From Nisaea sediminum (lineage in GTDB: Bacteria; Pseudomonadota; Alphaproteobacteria; Thalassobaculales; Thalassobaculaceae), in NCBI RefSeq assembly GCF_014904705.1, contig NZ_JACZCQ010000001.1, positions 62,001 through 126,000 on the forward strand: a DNA stretch of 64,000 bases, read 5' to 3'. A model generated the notes under the pieces. That model was given only the letters and a program-made list of their open reading frames with translations. It was not told where the DNA came from and ran no database searches. Positions 43,134-51,858 of this stretch are shown here, piece after piece. The number at the start of each line of letters is the position of its first letter. The first letter of the stretch is position 1. The position numbers and the translations under genes were made by a program.

Positions 43134-44159
43134 ATGCAACCGCTTTCAGCCATTGTCTTTTTCGCGATCCTGTTTCTCGCCGCCCTGATCGGGACACGGC
43201 TCTTGATCTCCCTGCTGACGCGTCGCCGCGTCGTCGACGTGCCGAACGAGCGCAGCAGCCACGACGTGCCGAAGCCGCGTGGCGGTGGCATCGCCGTGGT
43301 CGCGGTGATGCTGGCGGGCTGGATCGGGTGGGCCGGTATTTCCGGCAGTCTGGGCGGCAAAGCGCTGGTCATCGCGGGTCTGACGCTGGCGCTCGCGGCG
43401 CTCTCCTTCGTCGACGATATGAAGAACCTGCCGGCGCGCCTGCGGCTTGTCGTGCAGGCGCTCTGCGTCGCGGGCGGGCTCTGGGTAACTGTCCCGGAAA
43501 GTGGCTTCACGGGCGGTCTGCTCCCGATCTGGCTTGAGCTGCCCATAGCGGGATTCGGCTGGCTCTGGTTCGTCAACCTGTTCAACTTCATGGACGGGAT
43601 CGACGGGATTACCGGGGTGGAGACGATCAGCATCGGCGGCGGCATTCTGGCGCTTGTCCTGATCGGCGGCACCTCTGCCGCGCTGCAGTTACCGGCCCTC
43701 GCCATGGTGGCGGCGATCTCCGGTTTCCTGGTGTGGAACTGGCAGCCCTCGAAGATCTTCATCGGCGACGTCGCCTCGATCCCGCTCGGCTTCCTGATCG
43801 GCTGGATGTTGCTGGAAACGGCCGCAGCCTCGGACGGGCTCGGCGGGTGGACAGCGGCCTTGCTGCTGCCCGGTTATTACCTGTTCGACGCGACCTTCAC
43901 GCTCGGCAAGAGGCTGCTGCGGCGGGAGAACGTCTTCGAGGCGCACAGACAGCATTTCTATCAGCAGGCGACGCAGAAAGGCTTCAGCCATGCGGGCGCC
44001 TGCCTCGCGATCGCCGGGCTGAACGCGGTCCTGGTCCTGCTCGCGCTGTTCGTGGCGCCGGACGCTCCGCTGCCGGCGCTGCTGGCCGGATATGCCGCTG
44101 TGGCCGCGCTCTGCCTGCTGTTCCGCCGCGGGCTGACGAAAACGGAAGCGGCAGAGTGA
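43134..44159 (+). CDS. Undecaprenyl-phosphate sugar-1-phosphate transferase (WecA/MraY family)
   Basis: A 341-residue polytopic membrane enzyme with about ten helices. It contains the early PNERSSHDVPKPRGGGIA, the Mg-binding FVDDMKNLPARLR, the signature NLFNFMDGIDGITGVE, the Asp in KIFIGDVASIPLGF, and the cytoplasmic loop HRQHFYQQA typical of bacterial WecA-like proteins. It would start a polyprenyl-linked O-antigen or exopolysaccharide unit. It is followed by a CapD/WbpM-like gene. Confidence 0.93.
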   Translation: MQPLSAIVFFAILFLAALIGTRLLISLLTRRRVVDVPNERSSHDVPKPRGGGIAVVAVMLAGWIGWAGISGSLGGKALVIAGLTLALAALSFVDDMKNLPARLRLVVQALCVAGGLWVTVPESGFTGGLLPIWLELPIAGFGWLWFVNLFNFMDGIDGITGVETISIGGGILALVLIGGTSAALQLPALAMVAAISGFLVWNWQPSKIFIGDVASIPLGFLIGWMLLETAAASDGLGGWTAALLLPGYYLFDATFTLGKRLLRRENVFEAHRQHFYQQATQKGFSHAGACLAIAGLNAVLVLLALFVAPDAPLPALLAGYAAVAALCLLFRRGLTKTEAAE

Positions 44160-44261
44160 CCCGACGGTCGGCTAACCGGGGCAAGACGGATCGCTCCATC
44201 TGGTTTAGGTTTGCGGATGATTGCGTCCGGCAACGGGCGCGAGATTGGATGAGCGAGTACG

Positions 44262-46199
44262 ATGTTCGGGTCTAAACGCGGTCTTCTGACTTACCTGCAC
44301 GATGTCGGGATGGCGGCGCTCTCCTTCCTGATTTCGCTGACGCTCCGGCTGGGCCAGGACATTCTGGTCTGGCCGCGCGAGGTCGTCGTCTTCGGCCTTC
44401 TCGCCTTCACCGGTGTTTCCGCGCTCGTTTTCCTTTCCATGCGACTCGACCGCACGGTCTGGCGCTATTCCTCGATGAGCGATCTCAGCCGGATCGTGCG
44501 CGCCGTCGTGCTCTGCATCACGCTCTTTCTTGCGGTGCAGTTCCTCGCCACCCGGCTCGACGATTTCCCGCGCTCCTTCCTCGTCATCGAATTCTTCGTC
44601 CTGACCCTGCTGCTCGCCGGGCCGCGCTTCGCCTACCGGCTGGTCAAGGACGGTGCGTTCTCGAGCCTGTTCGAGCGCAATGCGGCGAACCGGGTGCCGG
44701 TGCTGCTGATCGGGGCTGGCGACGGGTCCGATGCCTTTATCCGCGAGATGGCCCGTGAGAAGGACGCACCCTACCGCGCGGTCGGGATCGTCGACGACCG
44801 CGGCGGCCGGGTCGGCCGGGCGATCCGCGGTGTGCCGGTTCTCGGGACCCTGAAGGATCTCGACGAGGTCGTCGCCGGCCTGCGTAAACGGGATACCGCT
44901 CCGCAGCGCCTGGTGATCACCCGGCAGTCGATCGACGGTGCGGTGGTGCGCGAGCTGCTCGACAAGGCGAACGAGCTCGGGCTCGCGGTTGGGCGGATGC
45001 CGAAGCTCGGCACGCTCGAGGGCGCCGACGGCGAGGCGGAGACGGTGCGCTCGGTCAGCGTCGAGGACCTGCTCGGACGCCCTCAGAAAGTGCTCGACCG
45101 CAAGGGCGTTTCCGACCTGATCGAGGGCCGGCGGGTGCTGGTGACCGGCGCCGGCGGCACCATCGGCGGCGAGCTGTCGCGCCAGATCGCCGCGCTCGGC
45201 CCGGCGGAGTTGGCGCTGATGGATATGGGCGAGTTTCCGCTCTACCAGATCGATCTTGAGATCTCCGAGAGCTTCCCAGACCTGCCGCGCCGGGCGCTGC
45301 TGACCGATGTCCGCGATGTCGAGGCGCTGAATGCCTGTTTCGCGGATTTCGCGCCGGACATCGTCTTCCATGCGGCGGCGCTGAAGCACGTGCCGCTGGT
45401 CGAGGCGAACCCGGTCGACGGCGTCATGACCAATGTGATCGGCACCCGTAACGTCGCCGACGCGGTGGCGCGGCACGGCGTCAAAGCGATGGTGCTGATC
45501 TCGACCGACAAGGCGGTCAATCCGACGAATGTCATGGGCGCAACCAAGCGCTCGGCCGAGGCCTATTGCCAGGCGAAGGACCGAGAGCAGGCGGAGAAGG
45601 GCGGGCCGCGCTACGTCACCGTCCGGTTCGGCAACGTGCTCGGCTCGACCGGATCGGTGATCCCGCTGTTCCGCCGCCAGATCGCCCGCGGCGGTCCGGT
45701 GACCGTGACCCATCCGGATATGACCCGCTATTTCATGACCGTCCGCGAGGCGGTGGAGCTGGTGCTTCAGGCCGCCGCGATCGATGGCGGGCTCGACGGC
45801 AATGCGCGGGAAAGCGGCGCGATCTGCGTGCTCGACATGGGCGAGCCGGTGAAGATCGTCGATCTCGCGCGCCAGATGATCCGGCTCTCGGGCTTCGTGC
45901 CGGACAAGGATATCGCCATCGCCTTTACCGGCCCGCGTCCGGGCGAGAAGCTCTACGAGGAGCTGTTCCACGACGCGGAGTCGCTGCGGCCGACCGCAAT
46001 CGAGGGTATCCGCACGGCGTCGCCGCGCACCGCCGATCTGGCCGTGTTGTCGCGGGCGCTGGACGAGATCGAGAGCGCGGGTGGCCAGCGCAACGCAGAG
46101 CAGGTGCTCACGCTTTTGGCGAGGCTCGTGCCCGAGTTTTCCGGCAAGGCCGAGGGCGCGGCCGGTCCTGTGGCCGAAGGAGCCGCGCGGCCCGCCTAG
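44262..46199 (+). CDS. CapD/WbpM-like membrane nucleotide-sugar 4,6-dehydratase
   Basis: A 645-residue protein. Four N-terminal helices (within residues 1-130) are followed by a CoA-binding-like Rossmann region (VPVLLIGAGDGSDAFIREM) and the catalytic extended SDR domain (VLVTGAGGTIGGELSRQIA). The active-site stretch STDKAVNPTNVMGATKR has Met in place of the usual SDR Tyr, as in the FlaA1/PglF/WbpM family. It converts UDP-GlcNAc to a 4-keto-6-deoxy sugar for glycans. It ends 4 bases into the convergent araC-type gene. Confidence 0.93.
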   Translation: MFGSKRGLLTYLHDVGMAALSFLISLTLRLGQDILVWPREVVVFGLLAFTGVSALVFLSMRLDRTVWRYSSMSDLSRIVRAVVLCITLFLAVQFLATRLDDFPRSFLVIEFFVLTLLLAGPRFAYRLVKDGAFSSLFERNAANRVPVLLIGAGDGSDAFIREMAREKDAPYRAVGIVDDRGGRVGRAIRGVPVLGTLKDLDEVVAGLRKRDTAPQRLVITRQSIDGAVVRELLDKANELGLAVGRMPKLGTLEGADGEAETVRSVSVEDLLGRPQKVLDRKGVSDLIEGRRVLVTGAGGTIGGELSRQIAALGPAELALMDMGEFPLYQIDLEISESFPDLPRRALLTDVRDVEALNACFADFAPDIVFHAAALKHVPLVEANPVDGVMTNVIGTRNVADAVARHGVKAMVLISTDKAVNPTNVMGATKRSAEAYCQAKDREQAEKGGPRYVTVRFGNVLGSTGSVIPLFRRQIARGGPVTVTHPDMTRYFMTVREAVELVLQAAAIDGGLDGNARESGAICVLDMGEPVKIVDLARQMIRLSGFVPDKDIAIAFTGPRPGEKLYEELFHDAESLRPTAIEGIRTASPRTADLAVLSRALDEIESAGGQRNAEQVLTLLARLVPEFSGKAEGAAGPVAEGAARPA

Positions 46200-47101
46200 T
46201 CCGCGACGGTTCCGGCCCAGCCGCTCTTGTGGGTCGCGCGGAATCGGCTCGGGCTCTGCCCGGTGGCCGCGGCGAAGAAACGCGAGAAGTAGGCCTGATC
46301 CTCGAAGCCGAGGCCGTAGGCGATCTCGGAAACCGACATTGCGGAATAGAGCAGGTCGCGCTGCGCCTCGAGCAAGATCCGCTGATGCAGAATGTCGAGC
46401 GGCGTCTCCCCCGAGCGCGCCTTTACCGCACGTCGAAGGGTGCGTTCCGACGTTGCGAGGGCGGCGGCATACTCCCGGATCGACATCTGATCCCGGAACC
46501 GTTCCTCGACCAGCAGCCGGAACCTGTCGAATAGCACGGCATCGGCGCCGCGCTCCGTCGAGGTCGTGCCCCGCCCGTCCGGACCGAGTTCGGCCAGCAA
46601 GCCGAAGATAAGCATCAGGTCGCTGCCGATCCGCGCCTGGCGGCCGGTGCGCGCACTCTGGCTTTCGACGGCAACGCGCTCGCAGGCGGCCCGGATGTTC
46701 TCCGCGGCCTCGTTCCAGCCTGAGAGAGGGATGATTGACGAGGTTGCGGCGGCGTCGATGGCGTCCTGATCGCCCGTGGCACGCAACAGGTCCCGCAGAT
46801 AGGCGTCCGACACGCTGAGCACGAACCCTTCGGCATCGGTCTGGAAAGCGTAGCCGTGCACGGCGTTCGGCGCGATCGCCGTCAGGGTGGGCGCCTCCAG
46901 GCGGGTCGAATTGCTCTCCAGCCGCATTTCCGCTCCGCCGCGTGTCAGAAGCAGGATCTGGAAGAGCTCCGGATGCCGATGTGGCCGGATTATCCAATCA
47001 TTGACCCGGCTGCGAACCGGAATGGTCTCGATATGAATGAACTGCGGCGGAACGTTCGATCTGCTGTCCGCATAGAGTGTGAAGGACGGAACGAGGTTCA
47101 T
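46196..47101 (-). CDS. AraC-family regulator, PobR-like
   Basis: A 301-residue regulator from ATG 47101 (MNLVPSFTLYADS). The N-terminal cupin (about 25-110) includes WIIRPHRHPELFQILLLTRGGAEM. The C-terminal double helix-turn-helix (about 205-295) includes SIREYAAALATSERTLRRAVKARSG and SVSEIAYGLGFEDQAYFSRFF. It diverges from pobA, the arrangement of PobR-type activators that respond to 4-hydroxybenzoate. The N-terminal start is uncertain (in-frame ATG also at 47173). Confidence 0.88.
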   Translation of the reverse strand: MNLVPSFTLYADSRSNVPPQFIHIETIPVRSRVNDWIIRPHRHPELFQILLLTRGGAEMRLESNSTRLEAPTLTAIAPNAVHGYAFQTDAEGFVLSVSDAYLRDLLRATGDQDAIDAAATSSIIPLSGWNEAAENIRAACERVAVESQSARTGRQARIGSDLMLIFGLLAELGPDGRGTTSTERGADAVLFDRFRLLVEERFRDQMSIREYAAALATSERTLRRAVKARSGETPLDILHQRILLEAQRDLLYSAMSVSEIAYGLGFEDQAYFSRFFAAATGQSPSRFRATHKSGWAGTVAD

Positions 47102-47256
47102 TCGCAGTGCCTGTCGGTGCCGCAACCATCGTGCAAGAGCATCGATAAAGTCCCCTTTGGCCGGAAAATGCAAGAATTTGTCCCGTCCTGCTCTTCTGGC
47201 GCTTCCCTGGCCCCTCTAGATTACTGACAAACGTCAAAATGCAGGGGGAAACGACC

Positions 47257-48447
47257 ATGAAGACTCAAGTCGGGATCATCGGCGCCGGGCCCGCCGGTCT
47301 CATGCTGGCCCAGGTTCTCCGGCTGCACGGGATCGACTCCGTCATCCTCGAGCAGCGTTCGGAAGATTACGTGCTCAGCCGGATCCGCGCCGGCGTACTG
47401 GAGCACCCGGCGGTCGAATTCCTTCACGCGATGGGCGCCGGCGAGCGCCTCGCGAAGGAGGGCATGCCGCACGAGGGCATCGACATGCTGTTCCGCGGCG
47501 AGAAAAGGCGCATCGATTTCCCGAGCCTCACCGGCGGCAAGAAGGTCACGGTCTACGGCCAGCAGGAGGTCGTGAAGGACCTGATCAGGCTGAAGAAGGA
47601 CTTCGACGGCCAGATCTTCTTCGAGTCGGAAGACGTCGCGATCCACGGCGCCGAGAGCGACAGCCCGTCGCTTTCCTTCACACATGGTGGCGAGAAGAAG
47701 GCGCTCTCCTGCGATTTCATTGCCGGATGCGACGGCTTTCACGGCGTCGCCCGCCAGTCCATTCCGGACGCGAAGCTGAAGCTGTTCGAGAAAATCTATC
47801 CCTTCGCCTGGCTCGGTATCCTTGCGGATGCGGCGCCGGCGCAGGACGAACTGATCTATTCCCGGCACGAGAACGGCTTCGCGCTGTTCAGCATGCGCTC
47901 GCCCGAGGTCACCCGCCTCTACCTGCAGTGCGATCCGGAAGAGAATCTGGGCGAATGGCCGGACAGCCGGGTCTGGGACGAGCTGCACCGACGTCTTGAG
48001 GCGAAGGACGGTTTTCGCGTCAACGAGGGCCGGATCACCCGCAAGGACGTCACCCCGATGCGGAGCTTCGTCTGCGAGACCATGCGCCACGGCCGGCTGT
48101 TCCTTGCCGGTGACGCCGCGCATATCGTGCCGCCGACCGGTGCGAAAGGGCTCAATCTCGCGGCCGGCGACGTGAAGCTGCTGAGCGATGCGCTTGCTGC
48201 CTATTTCAAGTCCGGCGACACCGCGCAGCTCGACGGATATGAGGCGCTGGCCCTCAAGCGGATCTGGGCGGCGCAGCGCTTTTCCTGGTTCATGACGCGG
48301 CTGCTGCACAAGGATCCGGGCGCCAACGCGTTCGACGAGGAAGTGCAGTTCGCGGATCTCGACTACTTCACGGGAACCGAGGCCGGACGCAGGACCATCG
48401 CGGAGAACTATGTCGGGCTTCCGTTCGGCTGGACCGGAGCTGCCTGA
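47257..48447 (+). CDS. pobA: 4-hydroxybenzoate 3-monooxygenase
   Basis: FAD enzyme that hydroxylates 4-hydroxybenzoate to protocatechuate with NADPH and O2. The 396 residues match the family. The FAD loop MKTQVGIIGAGPAGLMLAQ starts at ATG 47257 after AGGGGGA. SRIRAGVLE and YGQQEVVKDLI are substrate- and NADPH-contact regions, and the second FAD motif is RLFLAGDAAHIVPPTGAKGLN. It diverges from a PobR-like gene. No protocatechuate ring-cleavage genes are in the window. Confidence 0.95.
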   Translation: MKTQVGIIGAGPAGLMLAQVLRLHGIDSVILEQRSEDYVLSRIRAGVLEHPAVEFLHAMGAGERLAKEGMPHEGIDMLFRGEKRRIDFPSLTGGKKVTVYGQQEVVKDLIRLKKDFDGQIFFESEDVAIHGAESDSPSLSFTHGGEKKALSCDFIAGCDGFHGVARQSIPDAKLKLFEKIYPFAWLGILADAAPAQDELIYSRHENGFALFSMRSPEVTRLYLQCDPEENLGEWPDSRVWDELHRRLEAKDGFRVNEGRITRKDVTPMRSFVCETMRHGRLFLAGDAAHIVPPTGAKGLNLAAGDVKLLSDALAAYFKSGDTAQLDGYEALALKRIWAAQRFSWFMTRLLHKDPGANAFDEEVQFADLDYFTGTEAGRRTIAENYVGLPFGWTGAA

Positions 48448-48501
48448 GGCTGCGCACTTTCGCCGGTTGGCGCCCGGCCGCATCCGCGCTAAGAACCGGT
48501 T

Positions 48502-50157
48502 ATGAGCGAAGATCTCAATGCGCTGATGAAAATGGTCGAGGCGGGTCGGACCGACGCCGCCGAGCCCGGTCTCGTGGCCTTTGTCGAGGCGAACCCGCGG
48601 CAGCCCGCGGCGCAGTTTTATCTCGGGATCATCCGCCTGAAACAGGGGCGAAACGCGGAGGCTGCGGCAGCATACAGGGCCGCGGCCCGCGGCCTGCCTG
48701 GCGTTGCGGCGGTTCATTCGAACCTGGCGCTCGCGTCGCACCGCGCGGGGGAGCCGGAGGTGGCGCGCCTTGCATCGCGGCGGGCGGCGCTTCTCGCTCC
48801 GGAGGGCGGCGGCCCCTATGTCGTGACATCGGAGGCTGCCGCTGCTGGAGCCGATGCGGCTGCCGCGCTGCGCGCGGCAAAGCGGGCCTTTTACCTAGAT
48901 CCGAAAAGCCAGTGTGGTCTTTTGCTGGAAGCTGCCCGCAAGGCGGGCGACACGATGCGTGTGGAGGCTGCGGTTGCGAGGCTGCTGGCGACAGATCCGA
49001 GGGATCGCGCGGCCTCGATCAACAGCGCCCACCAATTGCTGAAAAACGGCTACGGCGCTGACGCCGAGCGGCTCTACCGCAACATCCTGGAGAAAAGCCC
49101 GAACGATCCGGACCTCTGGTTCAATCTCGGTGTGACGCTGATCGAGTCCGACCGTTTCGAGGACGCGGCAGAGCCCTATGCGCGGCGCGCGCGACTCGTG
49201 CATGGCCGGCCGCTGAACGATGCACCGGCCTATGCGGAGATGCCCGCGGATCCGGTGGTCCCCGTCGACCGGACCTGCGCCCGCCATCGCCTGAAACACG
49301 ATGCCGAACAGTACCATTACCTGACGGAGCAGGGCGTTCTGCCGCCCGAGTATCAGGACGAATGGAAGACCTATCAGGAGCTCCTCGACGGGCTCGATCC
49401 CGAGGAGCGGGACGCGATCTCCTTCAAGCTCGACGATGCGCGCTATGGACGGATCGCGCGCTCCTACAACCGCTTCGTCCATATTGCCGCGACAGGCTGG
49501 GCAGATGCGGATCCAATGAACCCCGATCTCGACTGGTCCGCGATCGAGGAAAGCTATCTCGATGCCGACCCGCAGGCGGTGGCGATCGATGCGCTGCTCA
49601 ACGGCGAAGCGCTCGCCGCCATCCGGCGTTTCTGCTTCGAGTCGACGATCTGGCACCAACTGAAGGGCGCCGGCTATCTCGGCGCCTATTACCGCTCCGG
49701 TTTCAACGATCCCCTGCTCTTCGCCATCGGACGTGGGCTCAGGGAACGCATGTCGCGCGTTCTGGGGCCGCACGGGCTGAAGCTGATGTGGGCCTACAAG
49801 TACGACCAGCACATGTCCGGCATCAATCCGCATGCCGACTTCGCGGCCGTGAACGTGAATTTCTGGATCAATCACGCCGAATCCAACCTGGATCCTGAGT
49901 CCGGTGGGTTGCTGGTGTTCCGCAAGCCGGCGCCGAAGGACTGGACTTTCCAGCGTTACAACACGGCTCCGGCGGAGGAGATCTACGCGGCGCTCGGTGA
50001 GGACAGGAACAACCCGATCCGGGTTCCGAACCGCGAGAACCGCGCGCTCCTGTTCGACTCCCGCCTGTTCCACGAGACCGACCGCTTCAGCTTCAAGGAC
50101 GGCTATATCCACCGGCGGATCAATATCACCATGCTGTTCGGGCATGGCGGAACCTGA
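48502..50157 (+). CDS. TPR protein fused to a 2-oxoglutarate/Fe(II)-type oxygenase domain
   Basis: A 551-residue fusion. Residues 1-235 are tetratricopeptide repeats (QPAAQFYLGIIRLKQGRNAEA; DPDLWFNLGVTLIESDRFEDA). Residues ~380-551 form a double-stranded beta-helix with the Fe ligands His444-x-Asp446 (NPHADFAAV) and His524 (SRLFHETDR), and a 2-oxoglutarate-binding Arg in RRINITMLFG. SGGLLVFRKPAP is also typical of prolyl-hydroxylase-like folds. The target could be a protein, peptide or sugar. Its end overlaps the next gene by 14 bases, a TPR glycosyltransferase-like protein, so the two products probably work on one target. Confidence 0.82.
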   Translation: MSEDLNALMKMVEAGRTDAAEPGLVAFVEANPRQPAAQFYLGIIRLKQGRNAEAAAAYRAAARGLPGVAAVHSNLALASHRAGEPEVARLASRRAALLAPEGGGPYVVTSEAAAAGADAAAALRAAKRAFYLDPKSQCGLLLEAARKAGDTMRVEAAVARLLATDPRDRAASINSAHQLLKNGYGADAERLYRNILEKSPNDPDLWFNLGVTLIESDRFEDAAEPYARRARLVHGRPLNDAPAYAEMPADPVVPVDRTCARHRLKHDAEQYHYLTEQGVLPPEYQDEWKTYQELLDGLDPEERDAISFKLDDARYGRIARSYNRFVHIAATGWADADPMNPDLDWSAIEESYLDADPQAVAIDALLNGEALAAIRRFCFESTIWHQLKGAGYLGAYYRSGFNDPLLFAIGRGLRERMSRVLGPHGLKLMWAYKYDQHMSGINPHADFAAVNVNFWINHAESNLDPESGGLLVFRKPAPKDWTFQRYNTAPAEEIYAALGEDRNNPIRVPNRENRALLFDSRLFHETDRFSFKDGYIHRRINITMLFGHGGT

Positions 50158-51706
50158 GACCCCGCCGGCGGACGAATGGCGCCGGTCTGCCTCGGAGCAA
50201 GCGGTCGCGGGTAACTGGAGTGCCTGCCGCGCCGTTGCCCGGAAGCTTCTCCTCGTCAGCCCGCGGGACCCGATTGGGGGCTATTTCTTCAGTCTCGCGA
50301 CCGGTCGCCTCGGCGATGCCGCCTCGTCTGGACGCTCTGCGGACTGGGCGTGCGCAGCCATCCCACGTCCTGTTGTCGTTCCGTTGCACAAGGAACTCTT
50401 CACGCTGCAGGGGCTTGCGGCGGGCCATCGGGATGCGCTCCGGCGGGCGGTTCTGGTCTCGCCCGATCAGGGGGCGGGCCTGTTCAATCTGGCCAATATG
50501 GAGGTCCGCAGGGAGAATTACCGGGCCGCATTGACCCAGCTCCGGCGCGCAAATGCCGCAAGACCGCTCGATCCGGGAACGTTGGGCGAAATTGCCCGGA
50601 TCCTGGGCCTGCTGACGGATGGCGCGCATCCGGGCGCCGCGTTCCTGCGGGCGCTCGCCCTCAGTCCGTCCGATTTCAACGCGCTCCGCAACATGGGGCT
50701 CTGGCAGCGCAAGCAGGACCGCTCGGCCGAGGGCGCGCGCTGGTTTCGCCGCGCCGTCGCGGTCAACCCGACCAGCCGGGAGGCGCAGGGGGAACTTGGC
50801 CGGGCGCTGCTCAGCGACGGCCATCTGGCCGAGGGCTGGGACCGGCTGGAACGCTTCCGGCTGCCTGAATGGGAGCCGCCGATCGATGGGCTCCCGCGCT
50901 GGGACGGCGGTCCGGTCCGGAACGGCGCCCTGTTGCTCTGGAGTGTCGACAAGGTCGGGGACGAACTGCTGTTCTCGGTCTTTCTGGAACGCGCCCGGCA
51001 GGCGGCAGGGAGGGTGATCGCCGTCGTCGACCGGCGCAACGTCGCCTTGCTCTCCCGTCTGCATCCCCAAGTCCGGGTAATTGCCACCCTGCCGGAAGAG
51101 GATCCGGCCGATCCGGACTGGAGACCTGTGACCGGCTATCCGCTGGAATTCGCCGGACGGTTCTTTTCTGCACAGCCGGCAGACCTTGCCTGCCCGGGCG
51201 GACACCGGTCGCTCCCTCGAAAAGCCGGAAGCGGCGGCGGATCTCTCAAGATCGGGATATCCTGGAAGTCTGACGCCTCGCTGGTCGGCGCGCTCAAATC
51301 GACGCGGCTCGCCGACTGGTCGCCGGTCCTGAGACAGCCGGGCTGCCGGTTCTTCTCGCTGCAATACGGTGACGTCGCAAGGGAACTCGATGCCTTTCCG
51401 GAGGTCGAGCGCATTCCCGGCTTCGAGCCCTTCGGGTCGACACTGGCGTTCGCGGAAATCATCGCGGATCTCGACCTCGTGATCACGGTCGCCAATACGA
51501 CGGCACATGTCGCCGGATGCACCAAGACCCCGTTCTGGGTCCTGCTGCCGACCGGTTTCGGCTCCAGCTGGTTCTGGTTCCGCGAGCGGGCGGACAGTCC
51601 GCTCTATTCCCGCGCGAGACTATTCCGTCAGCCGGTCCCGGGTGATTGGGAACCGGTATTCGGAGACCTCGCGGCTGTACTTGCGGAATTGGCTGCGGGT
51701 CGGTGA
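50144..51706 (+). CDS. TPR protein with GT9/GT41-like glycosyltransferase C-terminal domain
   Basis: A 520-residue protein from ATG 50144 (MAEPETPPADEW), which overlaps the preceding stop. The N-terminal ~250 residues are TPR-like (GLFNLANMEVRRENYRAALTQL; NALRNMGLWQRKQDRSAEGARWF). The C-terminal part resembles TPR-linked heptosyltransferase/OGT-type domains: LLLWSVDKVGDELLFSVFLE, IGISWKSDASLVGALKS-like, FFSLQYGDVARELDAF, IIADLDLVITVANTTAHVAG and the PFWVLLP strand. No signal peptide. It likely glycosylates a protein or glycan together with the oxygenase encoded upstream. Confidence 0.78.
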   Translation: MAEPETPPADEWRRSASEQAVAGNWSACRAVARKLLLVSPRDPIGGYFFSLATGRLGDAASSGRSADWACAAIPRPVVVPLHKELFTLQGLAAGHRDALRRAVLVSPDQGAGLFNLANMEVRRENYRAALTQLRRANAARPLDPGTLGEIARILGLLTDGAHPGAAFLRALALSPSDFNALRNMGLWQRKQDRSAEGARWFRRAVAVNPTSREAQGELGRALLSDGHLAEGWDRLERFRLPEWEPPIDGLPRWDGGPVRNGALLLWSVDKVGDELLFSVFLERARQAAGRVIAVVDRRNVALLSRLHPQVRVIATLPEEDPADPDWRPVTGYPLEFAGRFFSAQPADLACPGGHRSLPRKAGSGGGSLKIGISWKSDASLVGALKSTRLADWSPVLRQPGCRFFSLQYGDVARELDAFPEVERIPGFEPFGSTLAFAEIIADLDLVITVANTTAHVAGCTKTPFWVLLPTGFGSSWFWFRERADSPLYSRARLFRQPVPGDWEPVFGDLAAVLAELAAGR

Positions 51707-51858
51707 GCCTTGCATATTCAATTTCGGGAGGCGCCGCATTTCCGCCATGCTGAGCACGGCATTTGTGATCGCGCACCTTGAAAGGGTCGCCATTCCAACG
51801 GGATTATACGTTCCGGGCTCCTAGGCCGGGGCTGAGGACGACAGCTGGAGGCAATCAA

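Noticed and set aside
41381-43762. 793-codon open frame on the minus strand
   Set aside because: Antisense to the heparinase-fold and wecA-like genes, no motif and no ribosome site; a shadow frame.
44205-46997. 930-codon open frame on the minus strand
   Set aside because: It lies antisense to the clear capD/wbpM-like gene and across the araC-type gene. Its product is Arg/His/Asp-rich without motifs, typical of a GC-rich shadow frame.
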